DNA of 64,000 bases from the NCBI GenBank assembly GCA_036774405.1, contig DAIPBO010000011.1, forward strand, positions 28,821 to 92,820, read 5' to 3'. Under the pieces are notes generated by a model, which was not told where the DNA came from, made no database searches, and worked only from the letters and a program-made list of their open reading frames with translations. Positions 16,803 through 25,004 of this stretch are shown here, piece after piece. How positions within the stretch are numbered: position 1 is the stretch's first letter; every line of letters begins with the position of its first letter. A program made the translations under genes and the position numbers. The stretch comes from JAAYDS01 sp012729155 (GTDB lineage Bacteria > Chloroflexota > Anaerolineae > UBA1429).

Positions 16803-17524
16803 GGCAGACGATCGATCTCATCGCCTATTGGCGTGTGCTCAAATCAAGGGCCTGGTTGATCCTGCTATCGCTGCTGGCCTTTGGCGTCAGCTATTTGCTG
16901 GTGCGGCCGACGCCGCCCAGTGGTTACAGCGCGCACATGCGCTTTGTCGTCGGCGTTGCACCTGAAGAACAGCCAGTTGGTACCTACACCTACGACCGTT
17001 ACTACACCTGGCTCACCGCCGAGTATCTGCTCGACGATCTATCAGAAGTCGTCAAGAGCCAGCGTTTTGCTGAGGATGTGGGCGCGGCGGCTGGCCTGCC
17101 GCTGCCGCCGCATGTCATCCAGGGGGCCACTTCGGCCGGCAAGCTCCATCGCATCCTGGACGTCTCTATCTCGTGGGGCGACTTGGCCGAGATTCAGAAA
17201 ATCGCCGATGCTGCCGTCACGGTGCTCACCACGCGGGGCGGTGAATACTTTGCACAACTCGGCACCGAGGATGCGGTGATCACCCTGATCGATCCGCCGG
17301 CAGTGGCGCCCATCGGTTCGTCGCTGCGGCAACGCCTCGACCTGCCTCTGCGGTTGGCGTTGGCGCTGCTCGTGGGCATTGCGCTGGCATTTCTTGCCGA
17401 CCATATCGACCCCACCGTTAGGCACCGTGCCGACGCGTTGGCGCTTGGCCTGCCCCTGATCGGGCAGATACCGGCAAAGCACAGCTGGTGGCGCTGGCTG
17501 CCACTGCACCGGCGCTTGCCCTGA
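16799..17524 (+). CDS. Wzz-like polysaccharide copolymerase, first copy
   Basis: A 241-residue protein with the Wzz layout: a TM helix at about 18-35 (LILLSLLAFGVSYLLV), an extracytoplasmic region, and a second TM helix at about 190-210 (LALALLVGIALAFLADHI), then a short cytoplasmic tail. Such proteins set chain length of exported polysaccharides and activate BY-kinases. ATG 16799 was chosen because GAGGTGGAG lies directly upstream and the start overlaps the dgkA stop. Similarity to Wzz is by topology and ends of the domain; the middle is divergent. Confidence 0.75.
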   Translation: MRQTIDLIAYWRVLKSRAWLILLSLLAFGVSYLLVRPTPPSGYSAHMRFVVGVAPEEQPVGTYTYDRYYTWLTAEYLLDDLSEVVKSQRFAEDVGAAAGLPLPPHVIQGATSAGKLHRILDVSISWGDLAEIQKIADAAVTVLTTRGGEYFAQLGTEDAVITLIDPPAVAPIGSSLRQRLDLPLRLALALLVGIALAFLADHIDPTVRHRADALALGLPLIGQIPAKHSWWRWLPLHRRLP

Positions 17525-17563
17525 GAGGCTCGCTCGTCGGTCAGCATTGCGAGGAAGGTTATC

Positions 17564-18268
17564 GTGCAACTCAAGGAATATCTCCAGATCATCGGCAAGC
17601 GGGCATGGATCGTGGCCCTGGTCACTGTGGTGGCCATGGGGCTGGCAATGCTCGTCAGCAAGCTACAGACACCCGAGTATCGCAGCACCGTCTATCTGAA
17701 CGTCATTCCAGCGCGGCTCGACAATAGCCTGCAGATCACCACCAAGGCGCTGATGCGCAACTATGCCAGCAACATCCGCTCGCGAGATACGGCCACGACT
17801 GTGATCAACCGACTGCAGCTCGACCTCACCGCCGAGCAGATGGCCGAGAAGATCTCAGTCCGCCCGATCGAAGAGGATTTTATGATCCAGATCGATGCCG
17901 ACGATGAGGACCCGTTCATCGCGCGCGACATCGCCCAGACAACGGCCGAGGTGTTTGTCGAGGACATCAAGGTGTACATGCTCGATCAGGACAAGCGCGA
18001 CCGCGTCGAGGTCAACATCCGTGACTATGCGATCCCAGGCGGATTACACAAGCCCAAGTGGAAGATCAATGTTCTGGCCGGAGGCGTGCTCGGTGTGCTT
18101 GCGGGCACCGTGCTGACGTTCGTACTCAAGTGGCTCGAAGCAGAGATCGTGCAGACGGCCGATGACGTTGAAGCTCACCTCGGCATCGGCGTGCTGGGGG
18201 CCATCCCGACGAGCGCAGCCAGCTCTCGGCGCCGTGGCCGCGCCAGCGCTCAAACCAGCCAACTGTAG
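17564..18268 (+). CDS. Wzz-like polysaccharide copolymerase, second copy
   Basis: A 234-residue protein starting at GTG with GGAAGG upstream. MQLKEYLQIIGKRAWIV is a typical Wzz N-terminus, with TM helices at about 13-30 and 170-190. The proline-containing segment before TM2 (YAIPGGLHKPKW) matches the Wzz pattern. The tail ends VLGAIPTS followed by a basic stretch. It lies 12 bases before the ATPase gene, and probably acts as the membrane adaptor of that ATPase in polysaccharide export. Confidence 0.82.
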   Translation: MQLKEYLQIIGKRAWIVALVTVVAMGLAMLVSKLQTPEYRSTVYLNVIPARLDNSLQITTKALMRNYASNIRSRDTATTVINRLQLDLTAEQMAEKISVRPIEEDFMIQIDADDEDPFIARDIAQTTAEVFVEDIKVYMLDQDKRDRVEVNIRDYAIPGGLHKPKWKINVLAGGVLGVLAGTVLTFVLKWLEAEIVQTADDVEAHLGIGVLGAIPTSAASSRRRGRASAQTSQL

Positions 18269-18280
18269 GAGGAACCTACC

Positions 18281-18937
18281 ATGGCCAATGACCTGGCCCT
18301 GATCACTCTGCAAGAGCCGCTTTCGCCGCAAAGCGAGGCATACCGCACGCTGCGCATCAACCTGCAATATGCATCACTCGACGAGGCGCTGGATACGCTC
18401 CTGGTCACATCGGTGGGGCCCGACGAGGGCAAGACCACCTCTCTCGCCAACCTGGCCGTCACCCTGGCCCAGGCCGAGCAGCGTGTCATTGTGGTCGATT
18501 GCGACCTGCGCCGGCCGCAAGTGCATCAACTCTTTGGCCTTCCCAATGATCGAGGGTTGACCACCGCCATTCTCGACGAGCAGGCTCTGCAGGCGCCCTC
18601 GCTACAACACACAGGCATCGAAAACCTACGCGTTCTCACCAGCGGCCCGCTGCCTCAACGTCCAGCTGACTTGCTCGGCTCGCGACGCATGGCCACGCTG
18701 ATCGAGACCCTCAAAGAACAGGCAGATATGGTGCTGTTCGACGCGCCTCCGGTCATGTCGGCCACCGACGCCGCGATGTTGGCCACCCAGGTCGATGCAG
18801 TGCTGCTCGTAGTGAGTGCGGGGCAGACGCGCCGCGAAGATAGCCTTCTGGCCATCGAGCGCCTGCAAAAGGTCAAGGCGCGCATCATAGGCGCCCTGCT
18901 GCAGAATGCTCCTGCGATCAAGGCGTCAGGCTACTGA
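18281..18937 (+). CDS. BY-kinase-like ATPase (CpsD/CapB family)
   Basis: A 218-residue cytoplasmic P-loop protein. Walker A is GPDEGKTTSLANLA (from residue 46), Walker A-prime is VIVVDCDLRRP and Walker B is MVLFDAPPVM, the set that defines bacterial tyrosine kinases of capsule systems. SEAYRTLRINLQY near the N-terminus is the usual oligomerisation segment. The C-terminal tyrosine cluster that these kinases autophosphorylate is nearly absent: the protein ends with one tyrosine (KASGY). An AGGAGG site precedes the ATG. Confidence 0.87.
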   Translation: MANDLALITLQEPLSPQSEAYRTLRINLQYASLDEALDTLLVTSVGPDEGKTTSLANLAVTLAQAEQRVIVVDCDLRRPQVHQLFGLPNDRGLTTAILDEQALQAPSLQHTGIENLRVLTSGPLPQRPADLLGSRRMATLIETLKEQADMVLFDAPPVMSATDAAMLATQVDAVLLVVSAGQTRREDSLLAIERLQKVKARIIGALLQNAPAIKASGY

Positions 18938-19349
18938 CCCTTCTTGACAAACTGTGGAAAACCAGCGGCCAAACTGTGCATAACTCCTGAGCTATCCAGT
19001 GTCGCTTCTATAGGTGTCGCCTAGCTATTGTGTGGCTCGACGCAACCATACAATATCTGGGCGACACCTTCATTCGACAGATTACCCATCCACAGATCTG
19101 TCCCCAGCGCCTGGGTAGTACGAAGCACAATATGTGGGCATTACGGGGTGATTAATGCCTATATATGGTATTTCTCTATTCCTTATCCCCATTTCCCCAG
19201 CCCCTACGACGACTACTATAGATAAGACTATAATGAGAATGAACAAGTTAGATCTCTACAAGACACGCTTATTACGATAGCTGTTCTGTTACCGCAAGGC
19301 TGTCACTCAACAGAGTTGTCCACAGGTTCGAGAGCAGGTAACGCCGCAT
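18938..19349. other. 412-base AT-richer intergenic region with DnaA-box-like 9-mers
   Basis: No convincing gene; a 65-codon frame at 19028 has no family features. DnaA-box-like 9-mers are TTTTCCACA (minus, 18953-18961), TTATGCACA (minus, 18975-18983), CCATCCACA (19086-19094), TTATCCCCA (19183-19191) and TTGTCCACA (19316-19324). An inverted repeat AGGTGTCGCC / GGCGACACCT lies at 19012-19021 and 19060-19069, and an A+T-rich stretch at about 19150-19275. This could be a replication-origin-like or DnaA-regulated region, but dnaA and dnaN are not in the window. Confidence 0.35.
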
Positions 19350-19970
19350 ATGCCACGATACGACCTCGCCAAACGAGGGATACGAGATCCACGGGTGCTA
19401 CAGGCCATGGATAGGGTGCCAAGGCATCTTTTTGTCGATGCGCGCCACCAGGCGCAGGCATACAATGATCATCCTCTACCCATCGGCTATGGACAGACGA
19501 TCTCGCAGCCCTATATGGTTGCGGTGATGACCGAGCTGCTGCAACTCGACCCGCAGGCTCGGGTGCTCGAGATCGGCACTGGCTCGGGATTCCAGACGGC
19601 AGTTCTGGCCGAGTTGGCCGGGCAAGTGTTCAGCGTAGAGCAGGTTCTGGCGCTACACGAGGTCGCACGAGAGCGGTTGGCCGGCCTGGGATACCGCAAC
19701 GTCGAACTGCGTTATGGCGATGGCTACCATGGCTGGCCAGAGCACGCCCCATATGATGCCATCATCGTTACCTGCGCACCAGATCATGTGCCGGCTCCGC
19801 TGGTGGAACAGCTGGCGAACGAGGGGCGCATGGTGTTGCCCGTGGGGGCCGTGGGTAGAGAGCAACGTCTGGTGCTGGTGACGCGACGCGGAGAGCATAT
19901 CCAGCAGCGCGACCTGATGGCTGTGGCGTTCGTTCCGCTCACTGGCGGGCACGAGCAGATCCCGTATTAG
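19350..19970 (+). CDS. pcm: Protein-L-isoaspartate O-methyltransferase
   Basis: A 206-residue SAM-dependent methyltransferase that marks and repairs isoaspartyl damage in proteins. Conserved segments are MDRVPRHLFVD, the substrate loop PIGYGQTISQPYMVA, the SAM motif VLEIGTGSGFQTAVLAEL, YDAIIVTCAPDHVP and GRMVLPVG. A complete family-length protein. Convergent with the dinG-like gene, with 6 bases between stops and no terminator visible. Confidence 0.95.
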   Translation: MPRYDLAKRGIRDPRVLQAMDRVPRHLFVDARHQAQAYNDHPLPIGYGQTISQPYMVAVMTELLQLDPQARVLEIGTGSGFQTAVLAELAGQVFSVEQVLALHEVARERLAGLGYRNVELRYGDGYHGWPEHAPYDAIIVTCAPDHVPAPLVEQLANEGRMVLPVGAVGREQRLVLVTRRGEHIQQRDLMAVAFVPLTGGHEQIPY

Positions 19971-19976
19971 GCGCTG

Positions 19977-22823
19977 CTACGACTGACCGTTGTTTTGGCG
20001 GAGCGATGGATTGAGCCAGCGACGTGCCAGTTCTGGCAGTGTGGCCAGGGGGCCCTGTCGAGCGGTGCATCCGGGCAGAGAGCGCAAGATCGTCTGCCCG
20101 TACGACTTGGTGATGATGCGTTTGTCGAGCACCACCACAATGCCATAGTCCTCTTTGCTACGGATGAGGCGCCCAAACCCCTGTCGAAAGCGCAAGATGG
20201 TGTCGGGCAAATAGTACTGGTCAAAGGGATTGTCGAACGTCTCGGCGCGTGCCAGGATGATAGGGTCTGATGGCACTGCAAAGGGCAGCCGCGTGATCAC
20301 CAGGCAGCTCAACGCCTCGCCCATCACATCGATGCCTTCCCAGAAGCTGCGCGTGCCCATCAGCACCGAGTTGGGCGTGTTACGAAAGTTCTCAAGGATC
20401 TGGCGTCGTGAACCATCGATGCCCTGCCCGTACACGATAATGCCATCGCGGTCGAGCACTCCCTGGCTGGCACGATAGGTGGCCTGCAGCTGGCTGTTCG
20501 AGGTGAACAGCACCAACGCTCGCCCCTCTGTGGCACGCACCAGATCGATGATGGCCTGCTCAACAGTCCGCTGATAGTAGGGTTCGTTGGGCTCGGGGAT
20601 GTCTTTGGGTACATAGAGCAGCACCGCAGACTTGTAGTCAAAGGGCGAATCGAGAGCCACCTCGAGCAGTTCGTCGAGACCCAGGCGCTCTTTGATATAG
20701 TCAAAGTTGTTGTTGGTTCGCAGCGTGGCCGACGTGAGGATCACGCAGGCCTTTTCGCTAAAGAGGCGTTCCTGCAGGGTGTCGCCCACATGCAGTGGAG
20801 CGCTGTGTAGAACGATTTCGGCCGTGCGCCGCGCCGTCGAGATCCAGTAGATGCCGCCCTCATCTGGGTCTAGCAGCAGTTTCTCGAGGCCCAGCACCAT
20901 CTCTGTGCCGTGGGCGAGTTGCGTCCGCAGGGCCATCGATAGCTCGTCGCGCTCGGTGTCCGGTTGGCCGCCCAGGCCGTCGATGAGCTTGGCCACCTGC
21001 TCCAATTCACGCAACGCTGGACGCAAGTCGGTGGCCAGGTTCTCCCAGGCGATTTCGACAGCAGACCAGCCTGGCTGGGCCCTGAGGCCTGAGGTGAGGC
21101 GCATGGTCTGGTCATAGTCGTTTTGCGGCCGTTTCGCATTGGCGTCGTGCTCTGTCAAAAAAGCGCTGATGACGTTGAACAACTCGTACAGGTGCCGCTG
21201 GCCGGCCTCGGTGTGGCGGGCGATGCTCTCAAGCAGCTTGGTCACGCGTTCGCGCAGCGCCTCTACGATCGATTCCTGCCGAAAGATGCCGGGCACCTCT
21301 GACAACAGCCCCCCTGGCGACTCGGGATCCGCGTGCACCAGGCCATTCATAAAGGCATAAACATCCTGGCGGCCGATCTCGAGGCCGAACTGGCTGGTTG
21401 CCTGCTCTTCGAGATGGTGGGCCTCATCGATGATCAGATAATTGTACTCGGGGAGCACGCGGCTCTCCGTGTTGAGGTCAGCCAGCAAAAGTGCGTGGTT
21501 GATCACAACGATATGAGCCCGCTCGGCGCGGCCACGGGCTCGATAGAAGAAGCAGTCACCGGCGCGGAGATATGGGCAGCCTTCGCCCAGGCATGTCTCG
21601 GGCGTTGACTGCACTTGCGACCAGGCGGCCTGTTCTTCGCCGATCAGCAGCAGCTCTGAGCGGTCGCCGCTATCCGTCTGAGGCAACCAGGCCAGTATCT
21701 TGGCCAGTACGCGCACCTGATCAACGGTGAGCTGCCGTGAGCGCCGAAAGGCGGCCAGCCGCCGCATGCAGATATAGTTGTTGCGGCCTTTGAGCAGCGC
21801 ACAGCGGAAAGGCTCTTGCACGATGCGCTGTAGGTCAGGAAGGTCTTTGGTGTAGAGCTGATCCTGAAGGTTGATGGTGTTGGACGAGATGACCACTCGC
21901 TGGCCATTCAACACGGCAAAGCGCACGGCCGGCAGTAGATAGGCCAGCGATTTGCCCGTGCCCGTGCCCGCCTCAACCAGCAGGTGTGAGGGGATATTGA
22001 GGGCCTCGCAGACCACGCGGAGCATTTCGATCTGCTGTGGGCGCTGCTCATAGTTGGGCATTTGCGCCTCAAAGGGGCCGCCAGCCGAAATGAGCATAGA
22101 CAGTGCGTCAGCGTCGACGGGCATCGGCTCGGATACCGGTTCGAGTGTGGGCCACTCGGGTTGACGGCGCAGCATGGTGGCCGTCTGCTGTGGGCGAATC
22201 TGCGTATCTGTGAGGAGGCTGCGCTCACGGGCCTGCCGCTCCTGCAGCACGTCGCGCAGCACCGTGAGCATGGGCCAGCCAGTGAGCCGCGCAAGCCGCA
22301 CGAGCTCTTCTAGCGTGTCCAGGTCCCAGGCGTGTAGGCGGGCTACGAGGCTGCTGAATACCTGCTGCGTGGCCAGCGCGTCATCCAGGGCGCGATGGGC
22401 CTTCTGAAGCTCAACACCGAGCAGCTCGGCCAGAGTACCCAGTGCATAGTTCTGGGCGTTGGGCAACAGGATGGTGGCCAGCTCAAAAGTGTCGAGCGCT
22501 AGATTGTTGAGGATGAGCCCCTGCTTGCGCAAAAAGGCCAGGTCGTTCTCGATATTGTGGCCCACGATAGGATGGCTGCGCACAAAGCGCAAGATCTGCC
22601 CGCGCAGCTCTTCGAGAGCGGGCGCATGGCGCACATCTTGCTGCGTAATGCCGCTCAGTTGCTCGATCTTGAGCGAGATGCGTCGCTCGGTGTGCACAAA
22701 TGAGCTAAGCGTCTCGATCGCCTCGCCATCGCGAAACAGCACCAAACCGATCTCGGTGATCTCGTCGCGTTGGCGGTCTAGGCCGGTGAGCTCCAAATCG
22801 AGGGCTACATAGGTCTGGGCCAT
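19977..22823 (-). CDS. dinG: DnaQ-type exonuclease fused to DinG-type helicase
   Basis: A 948-residue protein. Residues about 1-170 are a DEDDh exonuclease (ALDLELTGLD, VGHNIENDLAFL, HRALDDALAT). The rest is an XPD/DinG superfamily 2 helicase with Walker A EAGTGTGKSLAYLLPA, four Fe-S ligand cysteines (two in the ICMRR and CLGEGCPYL stretch and GDCFF), the DEAH box IIDEAHHLEE and the C-terminal QGFGRLIRS motif. This fusion is common in Gram-positive-type bacteria. It probably processes stalled or damaged DNA. ATG 22823 begins the nuclease domain; upstream codons are not family-like. Confidence 0.92.
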   Translation of the reverse strand: MAQTYVALDLELTGLDRQRDEITEIGLVLFRDGEAIETLSSFVHTERRISLKIEQLSGITQQDVRHAPALEELRGQILRFVRSHPIVGHNIENDLAFLRKQGLILNNLALDTFELATILLPNAQNYALGTLAELLGVELQKAHRALDDALATQQVFSSLVARLHAWDLDTLEELVRLARLTGWPMLTVLRDVLQERQARERSLLTDTQIRPQQTATMLRRQPEWPTLEPVSEPMPVDADALSMLISAGGPFEAQMPNYEQRPQQIEMLRVVCEALNIPSHLLVEAGTGTGKSLAYLLPAVRFAVLNGQRVVISSNTINLQDQLYTKDLPDLQRIVQEPFRCALLKGRNNYICMRRLAAFRRSRQLTVDQVRVLAKILAWLPQTDSGDRSELLLIGEEQAAWSQVQSTPETCLGEGCPYLRAGDCFFYRARGRAERAHIVVINHALLLADLNTESRVLPEYNYLIIDEAHHLEEQATSQFGLEIGRQDVYAFMNGLVHADPESPGGLLSEVPGIFRQESIVEALRERVTKLLESIARHTEAGQRHLYELFNVISAFLTEHDANAKRPQNDYDQTMRLTSGLRAQPGWSAVEIAWENLATDLRPALRELEQVAKLIDGLGGQPDTERDELSMALRTQLAHGTEMVLGLEKLLLDPDEGGIYWISTARRTAEIVLHSAPLHVGDTLQERLFSEKACVILTSATLRTNNNFDYIKERLGLDELLEVALDSPFDYKSAVLLYVPKDIPEPNEPYYQRTVEQAIIDLVRATEGRALVLFTSNSQLQATYRASQGVLDRDGIIVYGQGIDGSRRQILENFRNTPNSVLMGTRSFWEGIDVMGEALSCLVITRLPFAVPSDPIILARAETFDNPFDQYYLPDTILRFRQGFGRLIRSKEDYGIVVVLDKRIITKSYGQTILRSLPGCTARQGPLATLPELARRWLNPSLRQNNGQS

Positions 22824-22856
22824 CTGCCATCCATCTATGATGAGGGGTACCAGAGC

Positions 22857-22942
22857 ATTATAGCAGGCACCCCAGCCCCAACCAATCGGCCCACAGTCGA
22901 TGGCCGCCGATCTTTGACAGGTCATGGCGGCCATGCGATACT
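22857..22942. promoter_or_regulatory. Divergent promoters of dinG-like gene and HAD operon
   Basis: Minus strand: TTGGTT (22885-22880), 17 bases, TATAAT (22862-22857) for the helicase gene. Plus strand: TTGACA (22914-22919), 17 bases, GATACT (22937-22942) for the HAD genes. Confidence 0.6.
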
Positions 22943-22974
22943 GTTTGCTGCACATCACGGACGGGAGGGGTCCC

Positions 22975-23727
22975 ATGCTGCGCATCGGTGATCAACGCCT
23001 GAGCCCCAAACTGGTGGTATTCGATAAAGACGGCACGCTGATCGCCTTTGATGCCATGTGGCACGCCTGGTACGATCGGCTGATGCTCTCGTTGCAGTCA
23101 CGGGTAAAGCTCTCACCCGACGCGCTACTGGGCCTGGCTGGCACGCTGGGCTATGCGGCTGATTCTGGAGCGTGGGACCCAAAGGGGCCACTCACGTTGG
23201 CCTCTACCATCGAGGTCGAACTCTTGGTGGCGGGCCAACTCTATCGCTACGCTGGCCTTACCTGGGATGAGGCTCTTGAGCAAGTGCGCCTGGCTGCCGA
23301 AGAGGCGCGTGGCGAGCTCTTTCGCGCTGACCTGTTGCAGCCGTTGGGAGACATCTCCACATTGCTCGAGGCGTTGCGCGCCGCTGGACTGAAGGTGGCT
23401 CTGGCCACGGCCGACACGCGCGTGCCCACTCAGCACGCCCTCGATGCCCTGGGCATCGCTGACCTGTTCGGCACCGTGGTGTGTGGCGATGATGGCTTTG
23501 CGGTCAAGCCGGCTCCAGACATGGGGCTAGAGGTGTGCCGTCGGCTTGACGTGGCACCCCACGAGGCCGTCATGATCGGCGATACGACGTCTGACCTGCA
23601 GATGGCGCGCAAAGCAGGCTTTGGTTGGGCTGTGGCTGTGGCCAGTGGCGCCTCGACCCGAGACGATTTGGCTCCCTTGGCCGACCTGGTTATCGACGGC
23701 TTGGATGAGATTGAGGTGCTGCCATGA
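22975..23727 (+). CDS. HAD-family hydrolase, phosphoglycolate-phosphatase-like
   Basis: A 250-residue HAD phosphatase. Motif I is FDKDGTL with the nucleophile Asp, motif II is ALATAD, and motif III/IV is KPAPDMGLEVCRRL followed by MIGDTTSDLQMARKAG. The inserted helical cap puts it in the Gph/PGP-like subgroup; the substrate cannot be read from the sequence. ATG 22975 was preferred to the upstream start because of GGGAGGGG close by and the position of the conserved strand. It overlaps the next HAD gene by 4 bases. Confidence 0.88.
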   Translation: MLRIGDQRLSPKLVVFDKDGTLIAFDAMWHAWYDRLMLSLQSRVKLSPDALLGLAGTLGYAADSGAWDPKGPLTLASTIEVELLVAGQLYRYAGLTWDEALEQVRLAAEEARGELFRADLLQPLGDISTLLEALRAAGLKVALATADTRVPTQHALDALGIADLFGTVVCGDDGFAVKPAPDMGLEVCRRLDVAPHEAVMIGDTTSDLQMARKAGFGWAVAVASGASTRDDLAPLADLVIDGLDEIEVLP

Positions 23728-24506
23728 GCGAACGCCTGCCTCGTTATGGCGGCTACGTCTTTGACCTCGATGGCACCATCTATCTGGGTGAGCGCCTCAT
23801 CGCTGGCGCCCGCGAGGCGGTGGCCTGGCTGCGGCAGCATGGCCGGCCGGTGGTGTTCCTTTCGAACAAGCCGCTCGAGCCGCGCAGCGCCTATGCGGCC
23901 AAGCTCACGCGGTTGGGCATTGCAGCTCGCGAAGATGACGTGGTCAACTCGACCCAGGCCCTGATGAGCTATCTGCGGGTCGACCGGCCCGAGGCTCGCC
24001 TGTATGTCATTGGCGAGCCCGCGCTGTTAGACGAGTTTCGCGCCGAGGGGTTCACCCTCACCGAGGCGCTCGATGAGATCGACATCGTGGTAGCCGCGTT
24101 CGACCGCACCCTTACCTATGCCAAGCTCAACACTGCCTATCAGTCATTGGTGCGCGGTGCTGGCTTTGTGGCCACCAATGGCGACCGCTCATGCCCCATC
24201 GAGGGCGGAGCTATCCCCGACTGCGCTGGCGTGATCGCCTTTCTCGAGGCGACCACCGGCCGCTCGTGTGAACTCGTTGCGGGCAAACCTTCGCCGCTCA
24301 TCCTCAACGCCGCACTGAGCCGTCTGGGTGTGCCGCGTGATGCTGCTCTAATGGTGGGCGATCGGCTCGGCACCGACATCCGCATGGGCAACGAACTGGG
24401 CCTCGACACGGCGCTGGTGCTCACCGGCGTCACCACGCGCGAGATGTTAGCAGAGAGCGGCCTGCGCCCCACCTATGTTCTCCCCAGTGTCGCCGAGATC
24501 CCCTGA
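23724..24506 (+). CDS. HAD-IIA phosphatase (NagD/pNPPase type)
   Basis: A 260-residue HAD hydrolase of the IIA class: FDLDGTIYLG (motif I), FLSNKPLEPRSAYAAKL (motif II), a C2 cap between about residues 85 and 190, and AGKPSPLILNAALSRLG followed by MVGDRLGTDIRMGNELGL (motifs III/IV). Family members dephosphorylate sugar phosphates or nucleotides; the substrate is unknown. ATGA overlap with the first HAD gene indicates a two-gene operon. Confidence 0.88.
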   Translation: MSERLPRYGGYVFDLDGTIYLGERLIAGAREAVAWLRQHGRPVVFLSNKPLEPRSAYAAKLTRLGIAAREDDVVNSTQALMSYLRVDRPEARLYVIGEPALLDEFRAEGFTLTEALDEIDIVVAAFDRTLTYAKLNTAYQSLVRGAGFVATNGDRSCPIEGGAIPDCAGVIAFLEATTGRSCELVAGKPSPLILNAALSRLGVPRDAALMVGDRLGTDIRMGNELGLDTALVLTGVTTREMLAESGLRPTYVLPSVAEIP

Positions 24507-24536
24507 AATCATCGCACCATAGGCCATTTTGCCGAT

Positions 24537-24565
24537 TTGCATCTCGGTATTGGATGTTGTATATT
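24537..24565 (+). promoter_or_regulatory. Promoter of groES-groEL
   Basis: TTGCAT (24537-24542), 17 bases, TATATT (24560-24565), followed directly by the CIRCE element. Confidence 0.65.
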
Positions 24566-24574
24566 GGTGCGTGG

Positions 24575-24601
24575 TTGGCAGTCTATAGTGTTGAGTGCTA
24601 A
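24575..24601 (+). promoter_or_regulatory. CIRCE element (HrcA operator) of groESL
   Basis: TTGGCAGTC, 9 bases, GAGTGCTAA. The right arm is the perfect CIRCE half-site; the left arm has two differences from TTAGCACTC. The exact 9-base spacing and position between promoter and groES support HrcA control, although hrcA is not in this window. Confidence 0.85.
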
Positions 24602-24674
24602 CCAGAGCTAGGCAAAACGCAGTGCGTCGCTAACCGGCAAACTGCGGCAGAAACACACTGGGAGGTTGGTTGAC

Positions 24675-24971
24675 ATGTCGATGAACTTGAAGCCGTTGGG
24701 CAACAGAATCGTTGTCGAGCCTTCCGAGGGCGAGTCCAAGACGGCTTCGGGCATCATCTTGCCCGAGACCGCCAAGGAAAAGCCGCAAGAGGGCGTGGTC
24801 GTGGCTGCTGGCCCTGGCCGCCGTCTGGATAGCGGCGAGCGCCAGTCGCTGGACGTCAAGGTTGGAGACAAGGTGCTCTATGCCAAGTATGGTGGCACCG
24901 AGGTCAAGGTGGGCGGCAAGACGCTGCTCATTCTGCGTGAAGACGACGTTCTGGCCGTCATCGGCGAATAG
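24675..24971 (+). CDS. groES: Co-chaperonin GroES
   Basis: A 98-residue lid protein of the GroEL folding chamber. LKPLGNRIVVEP, SGIILPETAKEKPQEG with the mobile loop, VVAAGPGR and VLYAKYGGTEVK are typical. GGAGG lies 9 bases before ATG 24675, so this start is preferred to the TTG three codons upstream. It is 33 bases from groEL and preceded by CIRCE. Confidence 0.97.
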   Translation: MSMNLKPLGNRIVVEPSEGESKTASGIILPETAKEKPQEGVVVAAGPGRRLDSGERQSLDVKVGDKVLYAKYGGTEVKVGGKTLLILREDDVLAVIGE

Positions 24972-25004
24972 CCCTAACGAAAAAGATCAGGAGGTAAGCT
25001 GAAC

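Noticed and set aside
19028..19225. 65-codon frame in the long gap after the BY-kinase gene
   Set aside because: Odd composition, no ribosome-binding site and no family features; it covers the DnaA-box-like region.
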